Shown here: piece after piece, positions 28,396-37,613 of the stretch | Numbering within the stretch: position 1 is the stretch's first letter | How the letters are laid out: the number at the start of each line of letters is the position of its first letter | Assembly (NCBI GenBank): GCA_900541565.1 | Contig: UQKB01000015.1 | Location: 1 to 46,865, forward strand | Source of the DNA: an uncultured Oscillospiraceae bacterium | GTDB taxonomy: Bacteria > Bacillota > Clostridia > Oscillospirales > Acutalibacteraceae | DNA: 46,865 nt | Reading direction: 5' to 3' | Notes under the pieces: generated by a model | Databases searched by the model: none | What the model was told of the DNA's origin: nothing | Seen by the model: only the letters and a program-made list of their open reading frames with translations | Made by a program: the position numbers and the translations under genes

Positions 28396-29496
28396 ATGAA
28401 AAAGATCATTATAACCTGCTTATTGCTCGTTGTGGTAATGGCCGCCATTCCCGCCATAACGCTCAGCGGTATTGCAAAGCCGGACAATAAGGAACCAAAC
28501 ACGGCCGTGTCCGAAGCATCGGCAGCTTCACAGGCCACAGAGCCAACAGAGAAAGCAACAGAAAAAGCAACGGAAAAGGCAACGGAAAAGGCAACGGAAA
28601 AACCAACAGAAAAGCAGACAGACCCTCCAACAACCAAGGCAGACACCCAAAGCTTTAAAGTGCTTGACAACGCAACCGGCGACGTCCTGCAGGTAAGCGA
28701 CCGTGATTTTTGCATAGGGGCACTCGCTGCAGAAATGCCAGCTTCGTTTGAAGAAGAGGCGTTAAAAGCGCAATGCACTGCACTTTATACTTTTTTCTGC
28801 AAAAAAAGAGACGCGCAGCGGGAAAACGCGGATAGCAATTTAAAGGGCGCAGATTTTTCCTGCAACAGCGAAAAAAAAGAGGTATATATTCCAAAAGAAA
28901 CACTGCAAAGCCTATGGAAAGACAACTTTGAAACCGCCTATAAGAAACTGGAAAATGCGGTAAATTCCGTATTTTCTCAGGTAATACGGTATGATGGGGA
29001 GCTGATCACCGCAGCTTATTGCGCCATTTCCGGCGGTATTACGGAAAATGGAAAAAACGCTCTGTCGGAAGACCGGCCCTATCTGCAAAGCGTTGCAAGC
29101 CCCTGGGATGCCCTGTGCAGCGAATACCTGTCTACCGTTACCCTGACAAATAATGAAGTTAAAACCATTATAGAAGATACATGGAGCGATATTACACTGG
29201 ATAACTCCTCCCAGGAATGGTTCACCGATCTAAAAACGACAGAGGCCGGAACCGTTTCTTCTGTCAAAGTAGGCGGCAAAGAGGTAACAGGGCAGGAAAT
29301 CCGCGACGCCTTTTCCCTGCGCAGCAGTAATTTTGAGGTTCTGTACACTCTGGACGAATTTGTTTTTACGGTAAGAGGCTACGGACACGGCGCCGGCTTA
29401 AGCCAATACGGCGCAAACGAAATGGCAAAACAGGGCGCAGATTATCAGGAAATCCTGTCCTGGTATTACCCCGGCACAACCATAGAAATGCTTTAA
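28396..29496 (+). CDS. SpoIID/LytB domain protein (sporulation peptidoglycan hydrolase type)
   Basis: 366 residues: one N-terminal membrane segment (KKIIITCLLLVVVMAAIPAI), a linker rich in repeated Glu-Lys-Ala-Thr (about 50-78), then the SpoIID domain. Typical motifs are CIGALAAEMPASFEEEALKA (about 108-127), AAYCAISGGITENG and the terminal VRGYGHGAGLSQYGANEMAK with SWYYPGTTIEML. SpoIID is a lytic transglycosylase that acts with SpoIIP and SpoIIM during forespore engulfment. Whether this copy is the engulfment protein or a paralogue cannot be decided from one segment, because spoIIID/spoIIQ-type neighbours are absent. AGAAAAGGG precedes ATG. Confidence 0.88.
   Translation: MKKIIITCLLLVVVMAAIPAITLSGIAKPDNKEPNTAVSEASAASQATEPTEKATEKATEKATEKATEKPTEKQTDPPTTKADTQSFKVLDNATGDVLQVSDRDFCIGALAAEMPASFEEEALKAQCTALYTFFCKKRDAQRENADSNLKGADFSCNSEKKEVYIPKETLQSLWKDNFETAYKKLENAVNSVFSQVIRYDGELITAAYCAISGGITENGKNALSEDRPYLQSVASPWDALCSEYLSTVTLTNNEVKTIIEDTWSDITLDNSSQEWFTDLKTTEAGTVSSVKVGGKEVTGQEIRDAFSLRSSNFEVLYTLDEFVFTVRGYGHGAGLSQYGANEMAKQGADYQEILSWYYPGTTIEML
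28549..28620 (+). repeat. 12-bp tandem repeat inside the spoIID-like gene
   Basis: Six consecutive 12-bp units with the consensus GAAAAGGCAACG encode Glu-Lys-Ala/Pro/Gln-Thr. Two units are identical. The tract is a flexible extracytoplasmic linker and a candidate for length variation by slippage without frameshift. Confidence 0.85.
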
Positions 29497-29553
29497 CCTG
29501 GCCTTATCCATCATAACTCTGCCATAAACAGGCTGCTCTTTTCTTCTATTTGC

Positions 29554-29593
29554 AAAACACCTTTACGGCAAAGCATGCCGTAAAGGTGTTTTT
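29554..29593. terminator. Bidirectional terminator between the spoIID-like gene and alaS
   Basis: Seventeen-bp inverted repeat (AAAACACCTTTACGGCA at 29554-29570 with its complement at 29576-29592), five-base loop, T-runs on both strands. It ends the spoIID-like gene and the converging alaS. Confidence 0.9.
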
Positions 29594-29618
29594 AACATTT
29601 TTTACACCTGGATTTCTT

Positions 29619-32252
29619 TTATTCCTCAATCATATCCAGCACAATATCCTTTACCGCCATAATGGCATCGTCCACTCTGGACACATCCTTTGCACCCGCC
29701 ATAGCCATGTCGGGCTTTCCGCCGCCGTTACCGCCGGCAATTTGCGCAACCGCCTTGACAATCCTGCCCGCATGCGCACCCTTTGCCTGGGCCTCTTTGC
29801 CGCAGGCGCAGGCAAAGGTTGCCTTGCCGTCTGTAATCCCGGCCAGTAGCACAACGCTTTTGGGCGCCATGCTCAGTGCTCTGTCACACATATTGCGGAG
29901 CATTTCTACATTTACATCTGTAAACGCAGCCGAAACAATGCGCACACCCTTAACAAGCTCCGAGTCTGCAAACATATCGTCCATCTTTAACATAGCAAGC
30001 TTATTGTTCAGCTGTGCTATTTCTCTGTCCTTTTCCTTAAGCTCCTCTGCTGCCTGCGTGCAGCCGCGCAGCAAATCCTTGGGGTTGCCAATTTTCAGCG
30101 CGCCCGCAGCATCACCGATCAGCGTAAAGCAGCCGTTGAGCACGTTGAGCACGCCTCTTCCCGTTACGGCTTCAATTCTTCTCACGCCGGCTGCAACAGA
30201 TCCCTCTCCAAGCATTTTAAACATCCCGACCTTCGCCGTGTTGTCCACGTGCGTGCCGCCGCAAAGCTCTGTTGAAAAGCCCGGAACCTGTACAACGCGC
30301 ACAATGTCCCCGTATTTTTCCCCAAACAGGGCCATCGCTCCCATCTTTTTTGCCTGCTCTATCGGCATTTCCTGTATTTTCACATCTACCGCTTTCAAAA
30401 TTTCTTCGTTAACCATGTCTTCCACAGCAAGCAATTCCTGTGCGGTCATGGCGGAAAAATGTGTAAAATCAAAACGGAGCTTTTCGCCGTCTACAAGCTG
30501 GCCTGCCTGCTCCACATGGGTTCCCAGCACTTTTCTAAGCGCCGCCTGCAGCAAATGCGCCGCCGTGTGGTTGCGCATAATATCCCCGCGGCGGGCCTGG
30601 TCAATTTGCAACTTAACCGTATCGCCAATAGAAAGCATCCCCTCTGTAACGGTTGCACTGTGCAGGTAAATCCCTGCGTGGTTTTTGCTTGTATCGCGTA
30701 TTTCCACCGACGCAATTTGCGTCTGCACTGTGCCCGTATCGCCCGTTTGGCCACCGCTTTCTGCATAAAACGGCGTTTTATCAAAAATCAAAACAACCTG
30801 CTCACCCTGGTATGCCGCCTGCACGCGTTGCCCATGATTGACAATCGCAAGCAGCGTTGCCTGCAAGTCTGTCTGCGTATAACCGGTAAATTCTGTCGGC
30901 GCAATGTCCGAAAGGTCGGTATCATCGCTGACCCACGCGTCGGCACCCGCGTTTTTTCTGGCGTTTCTGGCGCGCTTTTTCTGCTCGGCAAGCAATTCCT
31001 TAAACCGCGCTTCGTTTACCGTCATACCTCTTTCTGCAAGAATTTCCTTTGTCAGATCGATCGGAAATCCGTATGTGTCGTTGAGCTTAAAGGCATCTTC
31101 TCCGGAAAGTTCGTCAACCTCTTCCCTGCCAATGATATCATGCAGCAGAGCCAGGCCCTGGTCGATGGTTTTACAGAAATTTTCCTCTTCAACCTTAATA
31201 AGCCTTGTAATGAAGTCTGCCTTTTGTGCAAGCTCCGGATATGCCTGTTCGTTTTCACGGATTACGGTTTTGCATACTTCGTACAGGAACGGGCGCTTAA
31301 CACCCAAAAGCCTTCCATGGCGGGCAGCACGGCGCAGCAGGCGGCGCAGTACATACCCTCTGCCTTCATTAGAGGGCATTACACCGTCGCCGATCATAAA
31401 AGTCGTACTGCGTATATGGTCGGTAATCACGCGCAGCGAAATGTCCGACTTTTCATCTTTTCCGTATAAAACGCCTGTGACATCTACCACGTGCTTCATA
31501 ATATTCTGCACGGTATCGACCAAAAACAGATTGTCCACATCCTGCATAACGCAGGCAAGGCGCTCCAGGCCCATGCCAGTATCAATATTGGGGTGATCCA
31601 ACGGCGTATAATTGCCGTTTCCATCGCTGTCAAACTGCGTAAACACCAGGTTCCAAACCTCTACAAAACGGTCACAGTCGCAGCCGACCGCGCAGTTGGG
31701 GCTGCCACAGCCTTTCTCCTCTCCCCTGTCAAAATAAATTTCCGAGCAGGGGCCGCATGGCCCCGTACCGTGTTCCCAGAAATTATCCTCTTTCCCAAGG
31801 CGCACCATATGTGAAGGATCCACACCGACTTCCTTTGTCCAGATGCCATAGGCCTCGTCGTCCTTTTCATAAACCGACACATACAGCTTTTCTTCTGGCA
31901 TTTCCAGCACCTTTGTAAAAAACTCCCATGCCCATGCGGTTGCTTCGTGCTTAAAATAATCACCAAAGGAAAAATTTCCGAGCATTTCAAAATAGGTTCC
32001 GTGGCGCGCCGTAATCCCCACACGCTCAATGTCAGGCGTACGAATACACTTCTGGCAGGTGGTTACGCGCTTTCTCGGCGGCGTAACTTCCCCTGTAAAA
32101 TATTTTTTCATAGGCGCCATACCAGAGTTGATCAGCAAAAGGCTTTTGTCGTCCTTAGGCACCAGGGAAAAGCTTGGAAGGCGCAAATGCCCCTTGCTTT
32201 CAAAAAACGATAAATATTTTTCCCTTAATTCGTTTAATCCCGTCCACTTCAT
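29619..32252 (-). CDS. alaS: Alanyl-tRNA synthetase
   Basis: 877 residues from ATG at 32252 (MKWTGLNELREKYLSFFESK), preceded by AGGAG; the frame stays open upstream only through the T-box leader. Visible are the class II core (INSGMAPMKKYFTGEVTPPR, RHGTYFEMLGNFSFGDYFKH), the editing/zinc domain (HTAAHLLQAALRKVLG, CGGTHVDNTAKVG) and the C-terminal DHHA1 domain (GNGGGKPDMAMAGAKD). It charges tRNA-Ala and removes Ser or Gly wrongly attached. Length is standard. Confidence 0.98.
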   Translation of the reverse strand: MKWTGLNELREKYLSFFESKGHLRLPSFSLVPKDDKSLLLINSGMAPMKKYFTGEVTPPRKRVTTCQKCIRTPDIERVGITARHGTYFEMLGNFSFGDYFKHEATAWAWEFFTKVLEMPEEKLYVSVYEKDDEAYGIWTKEVGVDPSHMVRLGKEDNFWEHGTGPCGPCSEIYFDRGEEKGCGSPNCAVGCDCDRFVEVWNLVFTQFDSDGNGNYTPLDHPNIDTGMGLERLACVMQDVDNLFLVDTVQNIMKHVVDVTGVLYGKDEKSDISLRVITDHIRSTTFMIGDGVMPSNEGRGYVLRRLLRRAARHGRLLGVKRPFLYEVCKTVIRENEQAYPELAQKADFITRLIKVEEENFCKTIDQGLALLHDIIGREEVDELSGEDAFKLNDTYGFPIDLTKEILAERGMTVNEARFKELLAEQKKRARNARKNAGADAWVSDDTDLSDIAPTEFTGYTQTDLQATLLAIVNHGQRVQAAYQGEQVVLIFDKTPFYAESGGQTGDTGTVQTQIASVEIRDTSKNHAGIYLHSATVTEGMLSIGDTVKLQIDQARRGDIMRNHTAAHLLQAALRKVLGTHVEQAGQLVDGEKLRFDFTHFSAMTAQELLAVEDMVNEEILKAVDVKIQEMPIEQAKKMGAMALFGEKYGDIVRVVQVPGFSTELCGGTHVDNTAKVGMFKMLGEGSVAAGVRRIEAVTGRGVLNVLNGCFTLIGDAAGALKIGNPKDLLRGCTQAAEELKEKDREIAQLNNKLAMLKMDDMFADSELVKGVRIVSAAFTDVNVEMLRNMCDRALSMAPKSVVLLAGITDGKATFACACGKEAQAKGAHAGRIVKAVAQIAGGNGGGKPDMAMAGAKDVSRVDDAIMAVKDIVLDMIEE

Positions 32253-32290
32253 GCTGCATGCTCCTGTTCTGTAAAAATTTTTGTATCCAA

Positions 32291-32530
32291 AAATAAAAAG
32301 CTCCCGCCCCCATGGGACAAGAGCTCTATCTCCTGTGGTACCACCCAAATTGCATGTAGAAATCTGCATGCCACTTTTCCCCGTTAACGCCGGAAACGCC
32401 GCAGCTCCTCGCTGCGGTAGCTCAGGGGCGGCCCAAACCCTTCAAGCGCATAAAAGCCTTACAGCCTGGGGCTTTCTCTCTGGAAGCGTAAAAAGGTTCT
32501 TTTTCCCGTCGTCGCTTTTTATCTGTATTG
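32291..32530 (-). promoter_or_regulatory. Alanine T-box riboswitch leader of alaS
   Basis: T-box TGGGTGGTACCACA near 32335-32347 (minus strand), then a terminator of 12-bp arms (32299-32310 and 32314-32325) with an A/U-rich tail at 32291-32299. The probable specifier is GCC (Ala) at 32430-32432, in the same register to CCUGAG as the specifiers of the two other leaders here. Confidence 0.93.
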
Positions 32531-32536
32531 TAAAGT

Positions 32537-32565
32537 ATTATAGCGCTGTTTCCTCTGGCTGTCAA
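32537..32565 (-). promoter_or_regulatory. Consensus promoter of the alaS T-box leader
   Basis: Perfect TTGACA (32560-32565), 17-bp spacer, perfect TATAAT (32537-32542) on the minus strand. It is the best promoter match in the window. Confidence 0.88.
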
Positions 32566-32628
32566 GGTACGCCCGCAAAGTTTTCCGCCGTCGCCGTGCT
32601 GCCTGCACATATTTTTCATAAACTTTTT

Positions 32629-33867
32629 TCAATCAGCCGCTGCTCTTTTTTTTCGCAAAATGGCCCCATCGGATATTTCTTCATCCGTTTCTATCAACAG
32701 CTCCTGCATGGGATGCGGCGCGCTCTCCACAGGGTTTCCCTGGCTGTCATAAAGGCCCCGGATCTTTGCCTGAAACGGAATCCCGCTATAGGGCAGCACA
32801 TCAACCGTATCGCCTGCAAAAAAACGGTTGCGCTGTGTAACCACGGCGCGCCCGCCCCGCTTTTCAATACATACGGCAACCACCTCATAGTTGCGGATGT
32901 AGCCTCCGTTGTCCTGTGTTTGCCCGGGTTCCCCGCCGAAGAAAAAGCCGGTGGAGTATTCCCTATGGCTGATTTTATCCAGCTCCTGCCGGATCCACTC
33001 GGGTACGGCATAGCCTTCTGCATGACCGTTTTGGTAATAATCATCCAGCGCCTTGCGGTAGGCGTTGGTCACAACCGCCGTATAATATGCAGATTTAGCC
33101 CGGCCTTCAATTTTAAAGCTGAAAATCCCAGCCTGCACAAGCGCTTTGATATGGTCTATCATGCACAGATCCCGTGAATTATACAGGTATGTTCCGCCGT
33201 TGTGCTCTTCCACCGGGAAAAAGCGCCCCTGCCTGCTTTCTTCATATAAATGGTATTTCCATCGGCAGGGCTGCGCGCAATCACCGCGGTTTGCATCCCG
33301 GCCGGTCAGATAGGAAGACAGCAGGCATCTGCCGGAAAAAGAAACGCACATGGCCCCATGCACAAAGCATTCCAATTCCAGCCTGGATGGAGCCTTTGCG
33401 CGGATTTGTGCGATCTCTTCCAGAGAAAGCTCCCTTGCAAGCACGACCCTGGACGCGCCCATATCATAGAAAGCTCTGGCGCTTTCATAATTGACAATGC
33501 CCGCCTGCGTGGATATATGTACATCCACCTGCGGCGCATATTTTTTCGCCAGCGCCAAAACACCCATATCCGCCACAATCAGCGCGTCGGCGCCACATTG
33601 ATTGATATATTCTAAAAAACCAGGCAAACGTGGCAGCTGGTCATTTCTGGGCAAAATATTGCAGGCCACATACAGCTTTGCGCCCTTATGGTGCGCTGTC
33701 TGTATCGCCTCTTTCAGCCCCGCACGGTCAAAATTTTCCGGCGCGGTGCGCATACCAAACTCCCTGCCTGCCAAATACACGGCATCTGCTCCAAAATGCA
33801 GCGCGTTTTGTAAACACTCCATATCCCCTGCCGGAGCCAATATTTCATTTTTTTGTTCCTTTTCCAT
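32629..33867 (-). CDS. Peptidase U32 family protein (TrhP/YegQ-like tRNA hydroxylation enzyme)
   Basis: 412 residues from ATG at 33867, with AGAGG about nine bases upstream. The U32 signature is complete: EILAPAGDMECLQNALHFGA at the N-terminus, HISTQAGIVNYESARAFYDM, the cysteine motif FVHGAMCVSFSGRCLLSSYL then GDCAQPCRWKY, and FKIEGRAKSAYYTAVVTNAY. Members such as TrhP/YrrN-YrrO are needed for 5-hydroxyuridine at tRNA wobble position 34 and carry an Fe-S cluster; older names call them collagenase-like proteases. It follows mltG by 70 bp, as the U32 genes do near mltG (yrrL) in Bacillus subtilis. Confidence 0.92.
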   Translation of the reverse strand: MEKEQKNEILAPAGDMECLQNALHFGADAVYLAGREFGMRTAPENFDRAGLKEAIQTAHHKGAKLYVACNILPRNDQLPRLPGFLEYINQCGADALIVADMGVLALAKKYAPQVDVHISTQAGIVNYESARAFYDMGASRVVLARELSLEEIAQIRAKAPSRLELECFVHGAMCVSFSGRCLLSSYLTGRDANRGDCAQPCRWKYHLYEESRQGRFFPVEEHNGGTYLYNSRDLCMIDHIKALVQAGIFSFKIEGRAKSAYYTAVVTNAYRKALDDYYQNGHAEGYAVPEWIRQELDKISHREYSTGFFFGGEPGQTQDNGGYIRNYEVVAVCIEKRGGRAVVTQRNRFFAGDTVDVLPYSGIPFQAKIRGLYDSQGNPVESAPHPMQELLIETDEEISDGAILRKKRAAAD

Positions 33868-33884
33868 GCTGTCCATCCTCTGCA

Positions 33885-33923
33885 CGGGGCAGGGGGCGCG
33901 CAGTATGCGCACCCCCTGCCCCG
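33885..33923 (-). other. Long GC-rich hairpin between mltG and the U32 gene
   Basis: Eighteen-bp arms (33885-33902 and 33906-33923) pair with one mismatch and a three-base loop. No U-tract follows on either strand, so it does not look like an intrinsic terminator. On the minus-strand transcript it sits between the mltG stop and the U32 ribosome-binding site and could adjust message stability or the ratio of the two products. Confidence 0.75.
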
Positions 33924-33937
33924 GTAAAAATCCCTTG

Positions 33938-35479
33938 TTACTCCTCTGTAAGGCCGGCTTCCTGCATATTGGCAAGATGCTCGTAATACGTTGTTGCATA
34001 ATACGCCTGCGCAGGCTCCGAATCTGTTGCGGCTTTATGGCAGAAATAATAATACCCTGTATCCTTTGGATTGAGCGCTGCTTTTATGGCTGCCTCGCCC
34101 GGGTTACAAATCGCGCCCGGCGGCAGATTGGTGATCTCGTAGGTATTATAGCTGCTGTGGAATGTATCCCTGATGTCTTCGGGAATATCTTCCTGCGATG
34201 AATACGGATAATAAATGGTTGCATCCGACTTAAGCATGTTCAGCTCTCCATCGCCATACTCGTTTGTACCGCCCCACTGGTCGGTTGCCAGACGGTTATA
34301 AAAAATGGAAGATACGTAGTACATATCGTTTTCATCTGCAGATTCCGCCTGTACAAGCGAAGCCATATTGATTAAATCCTCAAATGCAATTCCTTTCAGC
34401 TCCGCTAACTGTGCAATACTCAGCTCCTCTTCATAACCTGGATAAACGGTCGTATTTTTAAAGCATTTTTTATTGAAGTTGTCCAGGAATTTCCGTATAA
34501 CCTCGTCAGGATCCTCATTTACATAGAAAATATAAGTATCCGGGAAGAGGTAGCCCTCCAGCTTGTACACCCTGTCCTCGTTTTCACTGATGGAAGCAAT
34601 AAATTCATATTCCTCATCAAATACATCAGAATTGCAGGCCTCTAAAAATTCGTCCATTCCACACACGCGGTTTTCTTCCAACAGCTGTCCGCATTCCCTG
34701 ACGGTAAGTCCTTCTGTAAACTGTACCGACACGACTTCCCTCGGCCCGGAATTATAAAGCAGATAATTCAAAATTGCTTCGTAATCCATATTGGTGTCCA
34801 TATTATAGCTGCCGGGAACAAAACCTTCTGTGGACTTTGTAAGGGTGGCATAAGCCTTAAAGAAAAACGGTTCGTTGATCACGCCGCCTTCTGTTAAAAT
34901 TTCAGCCACCTGGTCGATCGTTGCGTTTTCAGGGATCACGACCAGCGACTCGTTTTCCTCCGAACGGGAAACCGCCAGCAAATCGTTTACGCCTGTAATG
35001 AAAAATTGCCCCAGCACGGCGCCGACCAGGACAACCATTGCCAGCCAGACAAACTTGAACATACAGCCGTTGCGCTCTGCTTTTGCCTTTTTACGCTTTT
35101 TTTCAGATTTTTTATAATTTTTCAGCGCCTCTTTTTCTTCTCTGTCCATTTTCTGCTTTTGCTCTTCACCGCTAAAGCTTGTAATAACATTATCTTCCGG
35201 CGCCTCTTCCTGCCTGGTATAAAGCAGTACATCATCCACCTGGGCATCCTGCCTGCGAATCTCTTCCGATTTTTTCGGAAGCAGATCCTCAAACGCAGGA
35301 TGCAGCTGCGCAGCGTCGTCTGCAGGTTTTTGCTCTTCCTGCAGATCCTCAATTTTCAGTTTAAATTCCTGAATTTTTTTCTTTCTTGCCTGCGCAATCG
35401 CCGCTTCTTCCTCTTTGCTGTCGCCAGAAATATACCGGCCCTGCGGCGGATTATTCTGCGGATTTATTTCTTCGCTCAT
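33938..35479 (-). CDS. mltG: Endolytic murein transglycosylase
   Basis: Membrane enzyme that cuts nascent glycan strands and sets their length. 513 residues: an unusually long charged cytoplasmic N-terminus (1-140), one membrane helix (FKFVWLAMVVLVGAVLGQFF, about 141-160), a LysM-like region (SLVVIPENATIDQVAEILTE), and the YceG catalytic domain with INMASLVQAESADEN (catalytic Glu), VSSIFYNRL, LKSDATIYYPY and NTYEITNLPPGAICNPGEAA. The final part DTGYYYFCHKA is conserved in the family. It stands between the folate-related MTHFS gene and a U32 gene. Confidence 0.95.
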   Translation of the reverse strand: MSEEINPQNNPPQGRYISGDSKEEEAAIAQARKKKIQEFKLKIEDLQEEQKPADDAAQLHPAFEDLLPKKSEEIRRQDAQVDDVLLYTRQEEAPEDNVITSFSGEEQKQKMDREEKEALKNYKKSEKKRKKAKAERNGCMFKFVWLAMVVLVGAVLGQFFITGVNDLLAVSRSEENESLVVIPENATIDQVAEILTEGGVINEPFFFKAYATLTKSTEGFVPGSYNMDTNMDYEAILNYLLYNSGPREVVSVQFTEGLTVRECGQLLEENRVCGMDEFLEACNSDVFDEEYEFIASISENEDRVYKLEGYLFPDTYIFYVNEDPDEVIRKFLDNFNKKCFKNTTVYPGYEEELSIAQLAELKGIAFEDLINMASLVQAESADENDMYYVSSIFYNRLATDQWGGTNEYGDGELNMLKSDATIYYPYSSQEDIPEDIRDTFHSSYNTYEITNLPPGAICNPGEAAIKAALNPKDTGYYYFCHKAATDSEPAQAYYATTYYEHLANMQEAGLTEE

Positions 35480-35568
35480 CTATAAAACCCCCTATATCCG
35501 TAAAAATGCGGAAATCTGGATTCTTTTTCTTTATATCTGGGCCGCCGTTTGCGTCTGACAAAACCCTG

Positions 35569-36198
35569 TTATCGCGCCCGGCCGGAAGCGGTATATCTGT
35601 CCTGCCGTTTTTCACTGTGTATTTTTCTAAAATACCGGTCGGTCACCAGCAAATCCACCGGCTTGTCAAAATAGCCGTGCGGCAATTCCCATTTTACGCA
35701 CATACTATAGCAGATACCCGCCGTTACGCCGTCAAAACCATTGAGGAAGCGGTCATAGTAGCCTTTTCCATATCCCAGCCGATATCCCTGTGCGTCAAAA
35801 GAAAGGCCCGGCACAATACAAAGCGCATGGCGGAAGTCTTCTACCTTTTCACATTTTGCAGGGATGGGCTCCCATACGCCGAAGGTACCCTTTTCCAGAT
35901 CCTGCATGGAACGGATATAATAAAACTCCATCTGTGTGTCCTGCGTAATACACCTGGGTACCGCCACCCTTTTTCCATCGCGCAGCGCCGCTTCAATCAA
36001 TTTAAGCGTATCTACTTCTATTTCCTTTGAAACATATACAAGCAACTGCTTGCAGCTTTTGTACTGCCAAAGGGAAAACAGCCGTTCTCTGATGCGCCTG
36101 TCAAGCTCCTGTTTTTTTGCAGGCTCTAAATTTGCGCGCTGCTTTTTCATCTGGCTTCTAAGCTGGATCTTAATCGCCTTAATATTTTTTATGGACAT
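35569..36198 (-). CDS. 5-formyltetrahydrofolate cyclo-ligase (MTHFS)
   Basis: Converts 5-formyl-THF to 5,10-methenyl-THF with ATP and so recovers a stored folate form. 209 residues: N-terminal LRSQMKKQRANLEPAKKQEL, the middle LFSLWQYKSCKQLLVYVSKE, the ATP/folate motif VPRCITQDTQMEFYYI, EPIPAKCEKVEDF and the hallmark PGLSFDAQGYRLGYGKGYYD. The first ten bases overlap the end of the DJ-1 gene, which implies translational coupling. ThyX and thymidylate kinase upstream in the same run also depend on one-carbon folate. Confidence 0.93.
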   Translation of the reverse strand: MSIKNIKAIKIQLRSQMKKQRANLEPAKKQELDRRIRERLFSLWQYKSCKQLLVYVSKEIEVDTLKLIEAALRDGKRVAVPRCITQDTQMEFYYIRSMQDLEKGTFGVWEPIPAKCEKVEDFRHALCIVPGLSFDAQGYRLGYGKGYYDRFLNGFDGVTAGICYSMCVKWELPHGYFDKPVDLLVTDRYFRKIHSEKRQDRYTASGRAR

Positions 36199-36728
36199 TG
36201 CAGCGCCGCCCTGATCTTCATGGCTTTTTGTCGCCCCGCCATTTTTTCCACGATCAAAAGTGCAAATTCTATTGCAGCCCCCGCGCCTTTTCCCGTTATG
36301 ATCTTACCGTCGCATACCGCCGGCTCTTCGGAAAGCTGTGCGCCCGCAAGCTCCTTTTCAAAGCCTGGAAAGCATGTGGCGCGCTTCCCCTGAAGAAGGC
36401 CCATATGGCCCAATATAGAAGGTGCTGCACAGATTGCGCATACATAAAGCGCATTTTGTATACAATATGTGACGCTCGCCTTGACAATCGGGGATTTTTC
36501 AAGATTGAGCGTCCCGGGCATACCGCCCGGCAAAACAACCGCATGCATATTGTCGGTACTAACATCCTTTTCCTCCAGATCGGCAAGCACGGTGATCCCA
36601 TGTGAACCGGTCACTTGCCTGGACCCGACCCCAACAGTCGCTGTATCCAGCTCTGCGCGGCGCAGGATATCCACCGTTGCAAGCGCTTCTGTTTCTTCAA
36701 ACCCGTCTGCCAAAAAAACATATAGCAT
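36189..36728 (-). CDS. DJ-1/PfpI family protein
   Basis: 179 residues of the ThiJ/DJ-1 fold: MLYVFLADGFEETEALATVD with the conserved Glu, VVLPGGMPGTLNL, and the reactive cysteine elbow YVCAICAAPSILGHMGLLQG (Cys about 103). The spacing fits the DJ-1 subgroup (YajL/glyoxalase-III-like or stress chaperone activities), rather than intracellular protease. GAGGGGG precedes ATG. It overlaps the following MTHFS gene by ten bases and follows the acetyltransferase gene by 24 bp. Confidence 0.92.
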   Translation of the reverse strand: MLYVFLADGFEETEALATVDILRRAELDTATVGVGSRQVTGSHGITVLADLEEKDVSTDNMHAVVLPGGMPGTLNLEKSPIVKASVTYCIQNALYVCAICAAPSILGHMGLLQGKRATCFPGFEKELAGAQLSEEPAVCDGKIITGKGAGAAIEFALLIVEKMAGRQKAMKIRAALQCP

Positions 36729-36752
36729 TGTACTGCCCCCTCATCTTTTCAT

Positions 36753-37613
36753 TTAATCCAGCGTCAGCCCAAGATATGCCTGCGGACAATGCGTATAAAA
36801 TTCCCTTTCTTCGCTTTGCAGAGGCTTTACCATTCCAAAGTGCCGAAGCATACCCCCTGCTTTGATAAAAGACGGCAGACGCAGCAAATACCGCCCCGCC
36901 TGCATATGCTGCGCAAAAGTTACAAACAGGGCACCGAAGTCCTCTTTTGCACAGATACATTCTGAAACGTAAATTTCTTTGTCCTGTACGGAATAGAGCA
37001 TATATCCGCTTTCCGTTGTAAACACACCGCCGCCGTATACTTGCGCGATTTTACAGGCAAGCTCTATATGCTTTGCCCCAAACAGTAAGCTTCCTTCCTG
37101 ATCTATAAGTATATTAAACCTTAATTGGGCAATATTGTCAAATGAACAGTTTATGACCTTACTTCTGCGCGCGGTCAGCGCGCAGGCCTGCGCTTGGGAA
37201 AAAGCGGCAAATCGCAGCTGAAAGGCCTTATGATAGCCAAGCCTTGCATAATATCCATACAGGCTTTTTTCCGCCGGCAAAAGCACAGAAAAGCAGTCCC
37301 CTCTGCGCTTTGCGCAGTCCAGCGCATAACCGATAAGCCCCTGCATAATTCCGCGGTTTCTGTATGGTGCAAGCGTGGCCGCTCCAAAAAGATAATGCGC
37401 CTGACAGGCTTTCCCGCCCGCTGCAACCTGCGTCGGAAGCAGATACAATGCCGCCGCGATCCTGCCGTTTTCCTGTGCCGTATAACAAAGCTCCGGCGTT
37501 AAAAAACCGTTAAAATAAAAATCCAGTGCAGCCCTGTCTTCTTTAAAGCAGGTTTCAAACAGCGCCCTGCACTGCGCCGTTTGTTCTGCCGCAGGCTGCA
37601 TATATTCTATCAC
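36753..37613 (-). CDS. GNAT family N-acetyltransferase
   Basis: 286 residues with a GNAT core in the first half: YLFGAATLAPYRNRGIMQGL carries the acetyl-CoA pyrophosphate loop (R-x-x-G-I/x), then CFSVLLPAEKSLYGYYARLG. The second half (about 160-286) is longer than a simple GNAT fold and resembles the sterol-carrier-like second domain of Eis-type two-domain acetyltransferases. Its start overlaps the end of the DUF2156 gene by 59 nt in another frame; a second ATG at 37601 would shorten this to 47 nt. The substrate is unknown. Confidence 0.85.
   Translation of the reverse strand: MIEYMQPAAEQTAQCRALFETCFKEDRAALDFYFNGFLTPELCYTAQENGRIAAALYLLPTQVAAGGKACQAHYLFGAATLAPYRNRGIMQGLIGYALDCAKRRGDCFSVLLPAEKSLYGYYARLGYHKAFQLRFAAFSQAQACALTARRSKVINCSFDNIAQLRFNILIDQEGSLLFGAKHIELACKIAQVYGGGVFTTESGYMLYSVQDKEIYVSECICAKEDFGALFVTFAQHMQAGRYLLRLPSFIKAGGMLRHFGMVKPLQSEEREFYTHCPQAYLGLTLD

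Noticed and set aside
28472..28696. Arg/Gln/Lys-rich plus-strand frame
   Set aside because: It is a shifted frame of the Glu-Lys-Ala-Thr linker in the spoIID-like gene.
32253..32369. N-terminal extension of alaS
   Set aside because: Same situation: the extra residues are translated from the T-box leader. ATG at 32252 has AGGAG.
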